Source: Paraburkholderia sediminicola (GTDB lineage Bacteria; Pseudomonadota; Gammaproteobacteria; Burkholderiales; Burkholderiaceae). Taken from it: 64,000 nt of DNA. The notes beneath the pieces are model-generated. The model was given only the letters and a program-made list of their open reading frames with translations. It did not search any database and had not been told where the DNA came from. The position numbers and the translations under genes were made by a program. Every line of letters begins with the position of its first letter. Position 1 is the first letter of the stretch. Of the stretch, positions 35,002 to 44,027 are shown one piece after another. Location of the stretch: contig NZ_CADIKC010000001.1 of NCBI RefSeq assembly GCF_902859805.1, positions 744,001 to 808,000 of the forward strand. Direction: 5' to 3'.

Positions 35002-36048
35002 TCAGAGTCGAGCTTCGATTAGCTTGATCCGCTTTTCAACCGATGCGCGCACCAGACCATTCGAAGGCACCAGCAGCAGTGAAGACGCAATGATCTGATA
35101 CACCTGATTGCGCCGGACTTTAGAAACCTTGGCCGGGTCGAGCCAGTCATTGTTATCCACCAGCAACAGCAGCGTGTCCAGGCCAATCAGAATCGGCCAC
35201 AAGCAGGCGAGTCGCAAACGCACGGAAAACGCGGGGATGGCCAGCGTGTAATCCAACGCCTCGCGAAAATGATCCAGCGACTTGCGCACAAGTTCGATCA
35301 TGAGCGGCCGGGCGCGAACAGAATTTGCCGGCTGCAGGAGGTCTTGCGCGCTCAGACCATATTGATCGAGCATCGTCTGCGGAAGGTAGCAGCGGCCGAT
35401 CCGCAGATCCTTGCCGCAATCGCGCAGCACGTTGGTCATCTGCAGCGCTTTGCCGAAACGCACGCCGCGGCGCGCCATGATCTCTGGCCGCTCTTTCAGC
35501 GTGCCGGGCATGTGCGCGTAGGTCATGGTGGTCCAGAATTCGCCGACGCAGCCGGCCACCAGGTAGGTATAGCGGTCGAGTTCGTCGTATTCGCGCAGCG
35601 CGGCGAGCTGGCCGGAACGTTCGTCGGGGAACGTGCGAAGGTCGAATTCCATGCCTTCGGTCAGCGTCGACACAATCCCGCGTACGGCTTTGCGATCGGA
35701 CTCGCTCAGTTGCGACAGCACCTCGAGTGCAGGTCCAAGCGATTCGAGCAGGACCTTTTCATCGGACTGGACCTGTTGGCCCGCCACTTCCGTGGCCATG
35801 CGCTGGAACAACGCGCCATCGTTCGGGGCGCCGTTGACCTGGTCGCGCAGCGACAGCAGCATTGCAAGGCGTTGCTCGGGTGAGATCAGCGAGGTGTCCG
35901 CAATCGTATCGGCCGCGCGCGCAAGCAGATACGCGAGGCCGATGGGATCGCGCATCCCGGCGGGCAGCACGCGCAGGGTGAGATAGAAGGAGCGTGAAAC
36001 GCCTTTCAGGAGCGGGCCAAGAAGAAAGGCCCGGGTCGGATTCGGCAT
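35002..36048 (-). CDS. Squalene/phytoene synthase family protein
   Basis: A 348-residue prenyl-diphosphate head-to-head condensing enzyme. Both Asp-rich metal motifs are intact: ARAADTIADT (about residue 48) and NVLRDCGKDLRIGRCYLP (about 205). GMEFDLRTF and YLVAGCVGEFWTTM are also family blocks. A hydrophobic C-terminal stretch (LACLWPILIGLDTLLLLV) could associate with the membrane, as in squalene synthases. In Burkholderia such enzymes supply squalene for hopanoids; carotenoid synthesis is the alternative. No hopanoid genes are adjacent. ATG is used here; a TTG nine codons upstream is possible. Confidence 0.88.
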   Translation of the reverse strand: MPNPTRAFLLGPLLKGVSRSFYLTLRVLPAGMRDPIGLAYLLARAADTIADTSLISPEQRLAMLLSLRDQVNGAPNDGALFQRMATEVAGQQVQSDEKVLLESLGPALEVLSQLSESDRKAVRGIVSTLTEGMEFDLRTFPDERSGQLAALREYDELDRYTYLVAGCVGEFWTTMTYAHMPGTLKERPEIMARRGVRFGKALQMTNVLRDCGKDLRIGRCYLPQTMLDQYGLSAQDLLQPANSVRARPLMIELVRKSLDHFREALDYTLAIPAFSVRLRLACLWPILIGLDTLLLLVDNNDWLDPAKVSKVRRNQVYQIIASSLLLVPSNGLVRASVEKRIKLIEARL

Positions 36049-36157
36049 GGATGGGATCAGGTCGGTATTGGGCAAAAATCAGGCGCTGCCGAATTGTATA
36101 CGGCGAAGCGCCTTTGCCGTGCGACGAGGGACCCAGAGTCAACGAACGATGCGCGCC

Positions 36158-38071
36158 TTACGTCGCGCCGCAAGCAGCCGCGTAAATCACGGCGGGATCG
36201 CGCTGTGCCGCGTCGTACATCGCGTCGACGAGCGCTGCCCGATGCGTGAGCACCGCGCGCTGATTGATCGACCCCTTATCGGTGATCTCGCCGAGATCGA
36301 GCGAAGGGGCGGCGTCCATCAGCCGGATTCGGGCGATCGTCGTTGCACCGCCGGTCGCACCGCGATTGAGCGTTGCCAACAAGGCCGCAAAATGCGCACG
36401 CACGACGGGTGCTTCGATCACCTCACGCGCGCTGGCCGACGAAGGCAATCCCGCCAGCCGGCGGCAATCGTCGAGCCGCGGAAACACCAGCAGACCTACG
36501 TCGTCCCGATTCATTCCCGCGACCACCACGTCCTGCACATACGGCGCGCCTTCGGAGATCACGCGAGCCCGCATCGGGCCGACGCTAACAAAGGTGCCCG
36601 AACTCAGCTTGAAGTCCTCGGCGATTCGCCCGTCGAACAGCAGCCCGAGCTCCGGCCGTTCGACATCGACGAAGCGCAACGCGTCGCCGCTGCAAAAGTA
36701 ACCTTCGTCGTCGAAGGCGTTGTCCAACTCCGCGGAATTCGCGCGCCAATAGCCGGCCATCACATGCGGTCCGCGATAACGCGCTTCGAGTTTGTCGCCG
36801 ACCGGTGCGAGTTTGACTTCGCAGCCAGGCGCCGGTGAGCCGACGTAGCCGGCGCGCATGATCGGACCCGTGGTGAACAGGCAGGACGGCGAGGTCTCGG
36901 TCATGCCGAGTCCGGCCATGATGCGAATGCGCTCGCCGCAATATTGCTCGGTGACGCGTTCGAGCCGGTCCCACGCCGCTTGCGAGAGCCCCGCTCCCGC
37001 GAAGAAATACACCTTCACGCGCGAGAAAAACGTCGCGCGCAATTGAGCGTCCTGCTCCAGCGCGATGGCCAGTTCTTCCCAGCCCTTCGGCACGTTGAAA
37101 TAGATCGTCGGCGCGATTTCGCGCAGGTTGCGCAGCGTTTCTTCGAACTTGCCGTTGACCGGTTTGCCGTCGTCGATATAGAGCGTGCCGCCGTTGTAGA
37201 GCGCGATGCCCGCGTTATGGCTGCCGCCGAAGGTGTGATTCCATGGCAACCAGTCGACCAGCACCGGAGGCACGTTCGCGAACTCAGGAAACGTTTCGAG
37301 CAGCATCTGCTGATTGCTGCACAGCATGCGGTGCGTGGTCGGCACGGCCTTGGGCAGTTTGGTCGAGCCCGACGTGAACAGAAACTTGGCGATGGCGTCC
37401 GGGCTCACCGCCGCCTGAACGGAATCGACCGTGCCGGGCGTTGTATTCAGCAGGTCGCTGAATGAAGTCACACTGCGCGCCGCCTGCGGCTCCTTGGGCC
37501 CGGTTGCAGCGACGACTTCGACGTCGGCTGGCACCACGGCATCGATCGCCCTGGCAAAGGCGTCGTAGCCCGTTGCGAAGACCAGCCCTGGCGTCAGCAG
37601 ATCGATCGTATGACGCAGCTTGCCGAAGTCGCCGGAGGCGAGCGCGTATGCCGGGGAAATTGCCGCATACGGAATGCCGGCCCACATCGCGCCGAGCGCC
37701 AGTTGCAGGTGCTCGAGATCGTTGCCCGAGAGAATCACGACCGGACGTTCAACGGAGAGATCGCGCGCCAGCAGTGCTTGTCCAATCGCGCGAGCACTTT
37801 GCAGCGCTTTCGCGTAGCTCAGGCCGATCCATTGACCGTCACGGCCGCGTCGCGCCGCCAGCCAGCGCTCCGGATGTTCGCGCGCGCCGCTCGCGAGCCG
37901 GTCGGTCATACGTTGTGGGTGTTCGCCGAGCGGCTCGGCAGCGCGCAAATACCACGTGTCGCCGCGCCGTTGCGCATGCAACGATGACGCGCCGATCGTC
38001 GTCGCGCGGTAATGCGTCGGCGCGTTGTCACGCGCGGCGGGGGTGTTCGGTTGTCTCGGCTCGGAATGCAA
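36158..38071 (-). CDS. fcs: Feruloyl-CoA synthetase
   Basis: A 637-residue AMP-forming acyl-CoA synthetase. It activates ferulate (and probably p-coumarate or caffeate) with ATP and CoA, the first step of CoA-dependent ferulate degradation. Motifs are FTSGSTKLPKAVPTTH (A3), AGLGMTETSPS (A5) and the FDGRIAEDFKLSSGTFVSVG hinge region. The family N-terminus (ARDNAPTHYRATTIG) fixes the start at TTG, preceded by GGAGACAGG; the open frame upstream overlaps nothing sensible. It is the last gene of the lyase-dehydrogenase-synthetase operon, 94 bases after the aldehyde dehydrogenase gene, and is predicted to be under the MarR regulator. Confidence 0.9.
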   Translation of the reverse strand: MHSEPRQPNTPAARDNAPTHYRATTIGASSLHAQRRGDTWYLRAAEPLGEHPQRMTDRLASGAREHPERWLAARRGRDGQWIGLSYAKALQSARAIGQALLARDLSVERPVVILSGNDLEHLQLALGAMWAGIPYAAISPAYALASGDFGKLRHTIDLLTPGLVFATGYDAFARAIDAVVPADVEVVAATGPKEPQAARSVTSFSDLLNTTPGTVDSVQAAVSPDAIAKFLFTSGSTKLPKAVPTTHRMLCSNQQMLLETFPEFANVPPVLVDWLPWNHTFGGSHNAGIALYNGGTLYIDDGKPVNGKFEETLRNLREIAPTIYFNVPKGWEELAIALEQDAQLRATFFSRVKVYFFAGAGLSQAAWDRLERVTEQYCGERIRIMAGLGMTETSPSCLFTTGPIMRAGYVGSPAPGCEVKLAPVGDKLEARYRGPHVMAGYWRANSAELDNAFDDEGYFCSGDALRFVDVERPELGLLFDGRIAEDFKLSSGTFVSVGPMRARVISEGAPYVQDVVVAGMNRDDVGLLVFPRLDDCRRLAGLPSSASAREVIEAPVVRAHFAALLATLNRGATGGATTIARIRLMDAAPSLDLGEITDKGSINQRAVLTHRAALVDAMYDAAQRDPAVIYAAACGAT

Positions 38072-38165
38072 CGCCTGTCTCCATGGAAAGCAGTCTGCGC
38101 CCCGTTCTCTGCGGCGGGCGCGACCTTCCTTTAATGCTTCAACGCGGCTATTCGACCGCGGACAA

Positions 38166-39617
38166 TCAAATCGGATAGTGCCGCGGGCCGGTCTGAATCG
38201 TGATCCAGCGCAGATCGGTGAACTCGGCGATCGATGCCTTGCTGCCAAACCGCCCATAACCACTCTTCTTCACGCCGCCGAACGGCATCTGCGCTTCGTC
38301 GTGCACGGTCGGCCCGTTGATATGGCAGATACCTGACTCGATACGTTTCGCCACATTCAGCGCGCGCGATATATCGCGACCGAATACCGCTGCGGAGAGA
38401 CCGTAGTCGCTATCGTTCGCAATCTGAATCGCTTCTTCGTCACTGTCCACACGCTGCACCGTCACCACCGGGCCGAAGGATTCCTCGGCATAGAGCAACA
38501 TGTCCCGCGTTACGCCGTCGACAATCACCGGTTGCATCACTGCGCCTTCAACCGAACAGCCGACCGGCAGCTTCGCGCCCTTCTCATGCGCGTCTTCAAC
38601 GAGCGCCTTGATGCGCCGCGCGGCCGCCACGCTTTCGAGCACGCCGAGCACGGAATCGGCCGCAGCGGGATCGCCCGCCTTCAGGGTTCGCGCTTTGGCA
38701 GCTAGCTTCTCGACCGTCACGTCGGCGATTTTGCGATCGACGATCAGCCGCTCCGTCGACATGCAAATCTGCCCCTGGTTGAAGAATGCACCGAACGCGA
38801 TGCCGTCCACCGCCGCATCCAGATCGGCGTCGTCGAGCACCACCACAGGCGCCTTGCCACCGAGCTCGAGCAAGGCCGGTTTCAGATGCTGCGCGGCATG
38901 TTGCGCGACGATGCGTCCAACCCGCGTCGAGCCCGTGAAATTGACCCGCCGGACCGCCGGATGAGCGATCAACCTCTCGACGATCGCCGGCGCATCTTCA
39001 GCCGAATGCGTGATGACGTTCACCACGCCATCGCCGAGACCGGCCTCCTGCAACACGCTGCCAATCAGCCGATGCACACCGGGACATCCTTCCGATGCCT
39101 TGAGCACGACCGTATTGCCGCACGCGAGGGGCATGGCAATTGCCCGGGTGCCGAGAATCACCGGCGCATTCCACGGCGCCATGCCGAGCACCACACCGCA
39201 CGGTTGGCGCACGGCCATCGCGAGACTGCCCGGCACGTCCGACGGAATCACGTCGCCGTCGATCTGCGTGGTCATTGCGGCGGCTTCGCGCAACATGTTG
39301 GCGGCCAGCATCACATTGAAGCCGTACCAGTTCGGCATGGCGCCCGTTTCGGCCACGCCGGTTTCGATGAACTGCGCGGTGCGCGCATCCATCAGTTCGG
39401 CTGCGGCCAATAGACGTTTTCGACGCTCAGTCGGCGCCAATGCGGACCATGTGGGGAACGCGCGCGCCGCGGATTCGACTGCCGCGTCGGCGTCGGCCAA
39501 CGTGGCGGCAGCGGCGCGCGAGGCCGCCACGCCGGTCGCGGGATTGATCCGCTCGAAGGTTCTGCCGTCCGATGCGCCGCGGCTCTTGCCGTCGATCAAC
39601 AATGTCACTTCATGCAT
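38166..39617 (-). CDS. vdh: Vanillin dehydrogenase
   Basis: A 483-residue NAD-dependent aldehyde dehydrogenase. Active-site elements are VVLGMAPWNAPVILG, FTGSTRVGRIV, the general-base Glu in LLELGGKAPVVV (about residue 250) and the catalytic Cys in NQGQICMSTERL (about 284). Position between the feruloyl-CoA lyase and synthetase genes assigns it to oxidation of vanillin (and 4-hydroxybenzaldehyde) to vanillate. GAGGAGACGAGACAC precedes the ATG. No vanillate demethylase is present in the window, so vanillate must be processed by genes elsewhere. Confidence 0.9.
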   Translation of the reverse strand: MHEVTLLIDGKSRGASDGRTFERINPATGVAASRAAAATLADADAAVESAARAFPTWSALAPTERRKRLLAAAELMDARTAQFIETGVAETGAMPNWYGFNVMLAANMLREAAAMTTQIDGDVIPSDVPGSLAMAVRQPCGVVLGMAPWNAPVILGTRAIAMPLACGNTVVLKASEGCPGVHRLIGSVLQEAGLGDGVVNVITHSAEDAPAIVERLIAHPAVRRVNFTGSTRVGRIVAQHAAQHLKPALLELGGKAPVVVLDDADLDAAVDGIAFGAFFNQGQICMSTERLIVDRKIADVTVEKLAAKARTLKAGDPAAADSVLGVLESVAAARRIKALVEDAHEKGAKLPVGCSVEGAVMQPVIVDGVTRDMLLYAEESFGPVVTVQRVDSDEEAIQIANDSDYGLSAAVFGRDISRALNVAKRIESGICHINGPTVHDEAQMPFGGVKKSGYGRFGSKASIAEFTDLRWITIQTGPRHYPI

Positions 39618-39703
39618 GTGTCTCGTCTCCTCGCTGTGTCTCTCGTCCCGCCGGTCTTCCTACGCGTGTAGCTGTCTGACGCTACCTCAACGCCTGCAAT
39701 AGC

Positions 39704-40531
39704 TCAGCGCTTATAGGTTTGCAGACCCGGCTTGATCGCCTTCTCGTCGAGGAACTGCTTCAGGCCCTGCTCGCGGCCGCCTTCGGGATCGCGCAGTTGC
39801 GCCTGATCCAGCTTGGCGTACAGGTAATCCTCGTTCTGGTCCCACGTCAGTTCGCGGCAACGCTTGAAGCCGTGCTTGGCTGCGCGCAGCACCACCGGAT
39901 TCTTCTGCAACAGCTTGCCTGCGAGAACACGCGTCGCCTCACGCAGTTCGGCACGCGGCACGCTGTTGTTGACGAGACCCATTTGCGCTGCTTGCTGCCC
40001 CGTGAACGTCTCGCCGGTCATGATGTAGTAAAGCGCCTGACGATGCCCGACGGTGTCCGCCATCGCCTTGCTCACCAGGTTGCCCGGCGGAATGCCCCAA
40101 TTGATTTCGGAGAGGCCGAACACGGCTTCGTCCGCTGCGATCGCGAGGTCGCACGCCACCAGCGGTGAGAAGCCGCCACCGAAGCACCAGCCGTTGACCA
40201 TCGCGATGGTCGGCTTCGCGTACATGCGCAGCAACTGCCACTGCCAGCGACATGCATCACGGCGGATTTTTTCCTGCAGGATTTCCGGGCCGGCGTCGAC
40301 TTCACGGAAATATTCCTTCAGGTCCATGCCGGCGGTCCACGCATCTCCCTCACCCGTCAGCACGAGAACCTGTGCTTCGGCGTCCAGTTCGACTGCCTCC
40401 AGGACCTCGATCATTTCCTTGTTCAACGTCGGGCTCATCGCGTTGCGCTTCTCGGGACGATTGAACGTGACCCATGCGATGCCCTCTGCCACATCGACCT
40501 TGACGGTTTCCCAACGACCTTCGTAATTCAT
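39704..40531 (-). CDS. ech: Feruloyl-CoA hydratase/lyase (HCHL)
   Basis: A 275-residue crotonase-superfamily enzyme that hydrates feruloyl-CoA and cleaves it to vanillin and acetyl-CoA. It carries the HCHL-type blocks GEGDAWTAGMDLKEYFRE, NGWCFGGGFSPLVACDLAI and GLSEINWGIPPGNLVSKAM, including the conserved Glu of the second oxyanion/acid site. The start at MNYEGRWETVKV follows GGAGAAAGCAG; 16 codons further upstream are open but unlike the family. It is the first gene of the catabolic operon; the promoter with an embedded dyad lies about 50 bases upstream. Confidence 0.93.
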   Translation of the reverse strand: MNYEGRWETVKVDVAEGIAWVTFNRPEKRNAMSPTLNKEMIEVLEAVELDAEAQVLVLTGEGDAWTAGMDLKEYFREVDAGPEILQEKIRRDACRWQWQLLRMYAKPTIAMVNGWCFGGGFSPLVACDLAIAADEAVFGLSEINWGIPPGNLVSKAMADTVGHRQALYYIMTGETFTGQQAAQMGLVNNSVPRAELREATRVLAGKLLQKNPVVLRAAKHGFKRCRELTWDQNEDYLYAKLDQAQLRDPEGGREQGLKQFLDEKAIKPGLQTYKR

Positions 40532-40577
40532 CTGCTTTCTCCGTGAATGTTGACCGCAGCAGCGGCCCGTTGACTGC

Positions 40578-40606
40578 ATTTAATATCAGGCTACCTGATA
40601 TGTAAA
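40578..40606 (-). promoter_or_regulatory. ech-vdh-fcs promoter with MarR-type operator in the spacer
   Basis: On the minus strand: TTTACA (-35), 17 bases TATCAG-GTAGC-CTGATA, TTAAAT (-10). The perfect dyad exactly fills the spacer, so a bound repressor would block RNA polymerase. The same architecture recurs at 41218-41246 facing the other way. Confidence 0.8.
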
Positions 40607-40697
40607 GCGGAATTTCGCAGACTCGGTGCAAACCCCTATCGGTCGATTTAACGCTGAGGCGCGCTAAGATGCAGGCTAGACCGGACCCCAGCCCACC

Positions 40698-41168
40698 ATG
40701 AGCAAAAATCCAGATTCGCCCGCCGAACCCACCACCACGCGTACCCGTCGCCCGCACCTGCGGTTGGCCTATGTGATCGGAAGTCTCGACCGCATCCTGC
40801 GGCGCCGCATGACCGAAGCACTTGCGCCGCTCGGCCTGACGCTTTCGCAATTCACCGCGCTTTCGGTGCTCGACGCAAAGGGGCAGGCGTCCAATGCGCA
40901 AGTGGCCGAACGCTCCTTCATCACGCCGCAATCGGCTAATGAAGTGATGAACGCCATGGCGAGCCGGAACTGGGTCAGCCGCGAGCCGGACCCGACGCAC
41001 GGCCGCATCGTGCTGCTGCAACTGACCGATGAAGGGCGGGCCGTGCTGCGCGAATGCGAGCAGGCGGTGAAGACGATCGAGAAACAGATGATGGAAGGCC
41101 TCGAGCTCGACACGGCCGGCGTCGTACAAACTCACCTCGAAACTTTCGTGCGCAACCTGCGCGACTAA
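40698..41168 (+). CDS. MarR-family regulator of ferulate metabolism
   Basis: A 156-residue MarR regulator. The winged helix is seen in LTLSQFTALSVLDAKGQASNAQVAERSFITPQSANEVMNAMASRNWVSREPDPTHGRIVLLQLTDEG, with dimerisation helices at both ends. It is analogous to FerC/FerR/CouR-type repressors, whose ligand is feruloyl- or coumaroyl-CoA; that ligand is an inference. It lies between the catabolic operon and the uptake/esterase operon. Both of their promoters contain the same TATCAG-N5-CTGATA dyad. Its own promoter is in the same intergenic region as the first dyad, so autoregulation is possible. No strong ribosome site is visible (CCAGCCCACC). Confidence 0.9.
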   Translation: MSKNPDSPAEPTTTRTRRPHLRLAYVIGSLDRILRRRMTEALAPLGLTLSQFTALSVLDAKGQASNAQVAERSFITPQSANEVMNAMASRNWVSREPDPTHGRIVLLQLTDEGRAVLRECEQAVKTIEKQMMEGLELDTAGVVQTHLETFVRNLRD

Positions 41169-41217
41169 CTCTCCCGTCTCGGCAAATCGCTAGGTGTTTT
41201 CACCGAAGCATTTGCAC

Positions 41218-41246
41218 TTGTGTTATCAGTCTACCTGATATTAAAT
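41218..41246 (+). promoter_or_regulatory. Promoter of the transporter-porin-esterase operon with the same operator
   Basis: TTGTGT (-35), 17 bases TATCAG-TCTAC-CTGATA, TTAAAT (-10). The operator arms and the -10 are identical to those of the ech promoter, predicting co-repression by one MarR protein. Transcription should start near 41253. Confidence 0.8.
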
Positions 41247-41548
41247 CCTATCCACGATGCAGCGTGTGGAGACGCGTTGTATCGCGTCGAATCGAATGGA
41301 CAGCAACGCAGACATCGAACCGATGTGCTGTGCGCTGCGACTTTCGCCGGGCGGTTCTTAAGCATTCTTCGGTGACCTCGACGGCGGTCTGAGTCCCGTT
41401 TCATCGAGCCGGTCTGGAACACCGGCCCGCCCCGACATTGAGCAAACGCAACGGTCTTTGCGTCTGGCCGCCACGCCAGTCGGCGACTGCGCATCTGCCG
41501 CTCTTCATCGACACCGGAAAACCACGCATTTTAATAAGGATCACTAAC
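41247..41548 (+). other. Long 5' leader of the transporter operon
   Basis: About 295 bases separate the predicted transcription start from the transporter GTG. The frame of the transporter is open from 41438 (MSKRNGLCVW...), but this part has no transporter similarity. I see no strong hairpin or riboswitch motif. Confidence 0.45.
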
Positions 41549-42796
41549 GTGAAAAGAGCCGGAATCTTACCCTCGACAGAAAGCCTTGCTGGACCGGCGA
41601 CGTCCAGCCGGACAAACACCTTTGTCACACTCGGATTGTGTTTTGCCATCGCGCTGCTCGAAGGGCTCGACTTGCAGTCGGTCGGTGTCGCCGCGCCACG
41701 GATGGCGCGCGAGTTCGGTCTGTCGGTCGGACAAATGGGCCTCGCGTTCAGCGCCGGGACCTTCGGCTTGCTGCCGGGTGCGATGTTCGGCGGACGGCTT
41801 GCCGACCGGATCGGCCGCAAGCGCGTGCTGGTGATTTCCGCATGCCTGTTCGGCTTGTTGTCGATCGCGACCGCGCTAGTGAGCGACTTTCACACGCTGG
41901 TGATCGTGCGAGTGCTGACAGGCATTGGTCTTGGCGGTGCATTGCCTAACCTGATCGCGTTGTCGTCGGAAGCGGTCGAGCCGCGCTCGCGCAGCACCGC
42001 GGTGAGCGTGATGTATTGCGGCATTCCGTTCGGCGGCGTAATCGCTTCGGTGATCGGCGTGTTGAGCGCGGGCGACACCGAGTGGCGGCACATCTTCTAC
42101 GTGGGCGGCGCAGGGCCGCTGGTGCTGGTGCCGCTGTTGCTCGTGTTTCTCGCGGATTCGAAGGCATTCACCCAAGCCTCGCGAGACGGTCACGCGAAGC
42201 CCGCGCCGGTCGGCGAAATCCTGTTCGGCGGCACACGTGGCCTCTCGACCGTGCAGATCTGGGTCAGCTATTTCTGCACGCTGATCGTCCTCTATTTCCT
42301 GCTCAACTGGCTGCCTTCGCTGATGGCCGCAAGCGGCCTGTCGCGCGCGCAAGTGGGCTACGTGCAGATTTTCTTCAACATCGGCGGCGGCATCGGCGCG
42401 TTGTGCATCGGCATATTGATGGACCGGATGCGCTCAGGCGTAGTGGTGGCGGGCATGTATATCGGGATCATCGCGTCGCTCGCGGCGCTCTCGATGGCGC
42501 CCGGCTTCGGCGCGCTCGCAACCTCAGCGTTCTTCGCGGGGATGTTCGTGATTGGTGGGCAATCGGTGCTGTACGCGCTCTCAGCCGCTTTCTATCCGAC
42601 TGCCATGCGCGGCACCGGCGTCGGCGCGGCAGTGGCGGTAGGCCGTATCGGCTCGGTGGTCGGCCCGCTGGCAGCAGGTCAATTGCTGGCGATGGGACGC
42701 AGTTCGTCGACGGTGATCGGCGCGAGCATTCCCGTCACGCTGATCGCCGCCGCGGCTGCGCTGCTGTTGCTGCGCCGTCCGCGCGCCAACGACTGA
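41549..42796 (+). CDS. MFS aromatic-acid:proton symporter (AAHS family)
   Basis: A 415-residue 12-helix transporter resembling PcaK/BenK-type carriers. Helix 1 contains the family-typical LLEGLDLQSVGVAAP; motif A is GGRLADRIGRKR, and the motif B region is VRVLTGIGLGGALPNLIAL. The GTG start has AAGGA eight bases upstream; the frame extends 37 codons further 5' without transporter features. It is the first gene of an operon with porin and feruloyl esterase under the ferulate-type operator, so import of ferulate or related hydroxycinnamates across the inner membrane is inferred. Confidence 0.88.
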   Translation: MKRAGILPSTESLAGPATSSRTNTFVTLGLCFAIALLEGLDLQSVGVAAPRMAREFGLSVGQMGLAFSAGTFGLLPGAMFGGRLADRIGRKRVLVISACLFGLLSIATALVSDFHTLVIVRVLTGIGLGGALPNLIALSSEAVEPRSRSTAVSVMYCGIPFGGVIASVIGVLSAGDTEWRHIFYVGGAGPLVLVPLLLVFLADSKAFTQASRDGHAKPAPVGEILFGGTRGLSTVQIWVSYFCTLIVLYFLLNWLPSLMAASGLSRAQVGYVQIFFNIGGGIGALCIGILMDRMRSGVVVAGMYIGIIASLAALSMAPGFGALATSAFFAGMFVIGGQSVLYALSAAFYPTAMRGTGVGAAVAVGRIGSVVGPLAAGQLLAMGRSSSTVIGASIPVTLIAAAAALLLLRRPRAND

Positions 42797-42877
42797 CTGA
42801 CCAGACAGGAAGATTCAAGAAAACTCAAGAAGACCCCACAACAAACACATTCGATCAACGGTTTGGAGACATCCTGC

Positions 42878-44017
42878 ATGCAAGCATCCACACGCATTCT
42901 TCTTTGTGGCGCATTGTGCGCCGTCAGCGGCGCCGCGGCGGCTCAATCGAGCGTAACGCTCTACGGCATCATCGACACCGGCATCGAATACGTATCGCAC
43001 GCAAACGCCGCGGGCAAAAGCGTGTTTCGCATGCCGTCGGTTACCGGTGAACTGCCCTCGCGTTGGGGCCTGCGCGGCAATGAAGATCTGGGCGGCGGTT
43101 ATAGCGCGGTATTCACGCTGGAAAGCGGCTTCAACGTGCGCGCCGGCGATCTCGGCCAGGGCGGCCGGCTATTCGGGCGTCAGGCATTCGTCGGCATCAA
43201 GAGTCCGTACGGCACCGTGTCGTTCGGACGACAGTACACGATGACGTATCTCGCGCTGATGGGTGCGGACCTGATCGGCCCGGACATCTATGGCCTGGGC
43301 TCGCTCGACGCCTACGTGCCGAACGCCCGCGCCGATAACTCGGTGACCTACCTCGGCACTTACGCTGGCGTGACGCTCGGCGCGAACTATTCATTCGGCC
43401 GCGACGCGGCGGGCACTGGCAACTCGCCGGGACAAGGCACCTGCACCGGCTCGGTAGCCGGGCATGCAACGGAATGCCGCGAGTGGTCGGTGATGTTGAA
43501 ATACGACGCGCCGCTCTTCGGCGTTGCGGCGTCGTACGAGGAACAGCGCGGCGGGAGCACTGCTGCGGCGAACTTCTTCGATGGCGTTGCACCCATTCCG
43601 CTCACCAATGCCACCGACAAAGACATCCGCACCCACGTCAGCGCGTACGCCAACATCGGCAAGGCAAAGATCGGCGCGGGCTGGCTCAATCGCCGGGTCG
43701 AACCGTCGGCTGTCACGATTGCGGCCGTGCGCTCGAATCTGTTCTTCGTCGGCGCTTCGTACTTCGTGACGCCGGCTTTCATCGTCGACGGCGAGGTCTA
43801 TCACATCACCAATAGCGAGCACGACACGCGCGCCACGATGGGCACGCTGCGCACCACCTATCTGCTGTCGAAACGCACCGCGGTCTATGCGCAGGGCTCG
43901 TATCTCGCCAACAGCGCGAAGGCACGCTACTCGGTCAGCGCCGGTGGCGGCGGCACGACACCCACGGCAGGCACCGGCCAGACCGGCGTGATGCTCGGCA
44001 TTCGTCATTCGTTCTAG
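42878..44017 (+). CDS. Outer-membrane porin, Gram-negative type (PF13609-like)
   Basis: A 379-residue porin with a Sec signal (about 1-22, ending AAAAQ) and the standard mature N-terminus SSVTLYGIIDTGIEY. RWGLRGNEDLGGGYSAVFTLESGFN and GRQAFVGIKSPYGTVSFGRQYT are also typical of trimeric 16-strand Burkholderia porins, and the chain ends in the required C-terminal Phe (GIRHSF). Two Cys (GTCTGSV, ATECREW) could form a loop disulfide. GGAG lies nine bases before the ATG. Placement in the transporter-esterase operon suggests a channel for hydroxycinnamates or their esters. Confidence 0.93.
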   Translation: MQASTRILLCGALCAVSGAAAAQSSVTLYGIIDTGIEYVSHANAAGKSVFRMPSVTGELPSRWGLRGNEDLGGGYSAVFTLESGFNVRAGDLGQGGRLFGRQAFVGIKSPYGTVSFGRQYTMTYLALMGADLIGPDIYGLGSLDAYVPNARADNSVTYLGTYAGVTLGANYSFGRDAAGTGNSPGQGTCTGSVAGHATECREWSVMLKYDAPLFGVAASYEEQRGGSTAAANFFDGVAPIPLTNATDKDIRTHVSAYANIGKAKIGAGWLNRRVEPSAVTIAAVRSNLFFVGASYFVTPAFIVDGEVYHITNSEHDTRATMGTLRTTYLLSKRTAVYAQGSYLANSAKARYSVSAGGGGTTPTAGTGQTGVMLGIRHSF

Positions 44018-44027
44018 GGGACACCGC

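Noticed and set aside
36158..38263. 701-residue version of feruloyl-CoA synthetase overlapping vdh
   Set aside because: The first 64 codons have no family similarity and overlap the vanillin dehydrogenase gene; a TTG with a strong ribosome site matches the family N-terminus.
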